Shown here piece after piece: positions 6,041-6,068 of a DNA stretch of 6,068 nucleotides. The position numbers and the translations under genes are program-made. The number at the start of each line of letters is the position of its first letter. Position 1 is the stretch's first letter. The notes under the pieces were generated by a model. That model was not told where the DNA came from, ran no database searches, and saw only the letters and a list, made by a program, of their open reading frames with translations. Source of the stretch: Bacteroidales bacterium (GTDB taxonomy: Bacteria > Bacteroidota > Bacteroidia > Bacteroidales > ML635J-15); assembly GCA_028697515.1 (NCBI GenBank), contig JAQVEY010000156.1, forward strand, positions 1 through 6,068. Reading direction: 5' to 3'.

Positions 6041-6068
6041 ATGAAAACAACAAAACTTATATTCACCA
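6041..6068 (+). CDS. Start of a further gene, probably with a signal peptide (3' partial)
   Basis: ATG at 6041 opens a frame reading MKTTKLIFT to the right edge. The MKTxKL-type start followed by hydrophobic residues, and the A-rich context (tttaaacacATG) like that of the fibre gene, fit an exported Bacteroidota protein. Only nine full codons are visible, so neither product nor reality of the gene can be settled here. Confidence 0.5.

Noticed and set aside
5860..6066. Minus-strand 68-codon frame over the 3' spacer
   Set aside because: It covers the fibre remnant and AT-rich spacer and runs against every other gene here. Its residues look like translated AT-rich noncoding DNA.
1..6068. CRISPR array, tRNA, rRNA, transposase or integrase
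   Set aside because: No repeat-spacer pattern, cloverleaf, rRNA-like stretch or transposase motif was found. The repeats present are coding repeats of the fibre gene.

Overview
The window looks like chromosome or metagenome-assembled sequence from an AT-rich member of the Bacteroidota. Four things point there: a textbook Bacteroidota promoter (TTG, 19 bp, TATATTTG); no Shine-Dalgarno sequences, only A-rich start contexts; a type IX secretion system (T9SS) type A sorting domain at the end of one protein; and the 'VGIGTxxP..LDV' and 'WPDYVF' fibre modules that are common in this phylum.

Layout, all on the + strand: (i) 3-146, the last 47 codons of a probable outer-membrane beta-barrel protein. 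(ii) 147-239, an intergenic region with one strong predicted promoter. (iii) 240-5772, a compact three-gene operon: a large repetitive secreted fibre-like protein (809 aa), a probable outer-membrane beta-barrel (about 380 aa, start overlapping the previous stop by 8 bp), and, 3 bp later, a Cys-rich alpha/beta-hydrolase with a T9SS sorting tail (654 aa). (iv) 5775-5945, a decayed remnant of the C-terminal module of another fibre-type gene. (v) 5946-6040, an AT-rich spacer with a perfect 10-bp inverted repeat. (vi) 6041-6068, the first codons of a further gene, probably with a signal peptide.

The most notable observation is a pure (AC)12.5 dinucleotide tract at 276-300, inside the fibre gene between its start codon and the hydrophobic core of its signal peptide. 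One unit lost puts TAG immediately after the tract. One unit gained gives TAA six codons later. This is the layout of a slipped-strand phase-variation (contingency) locus. Because the fibre gene opens the operon and its stop overlaps the next start, the switch could control the barrel and the hydrolase as well. The fibre gene also carries two 159-bp direct repeats (149 of 159 identical) spaced exactly 345 bp apart, a multiple of three, so recombination would shorten or lengthen the fibre in frame. Together with the fibre-module remnant downstream, this suggests a surface locus that varies both on/off and in length. Function, surface location and switching are inferences, not shown by the sequence.
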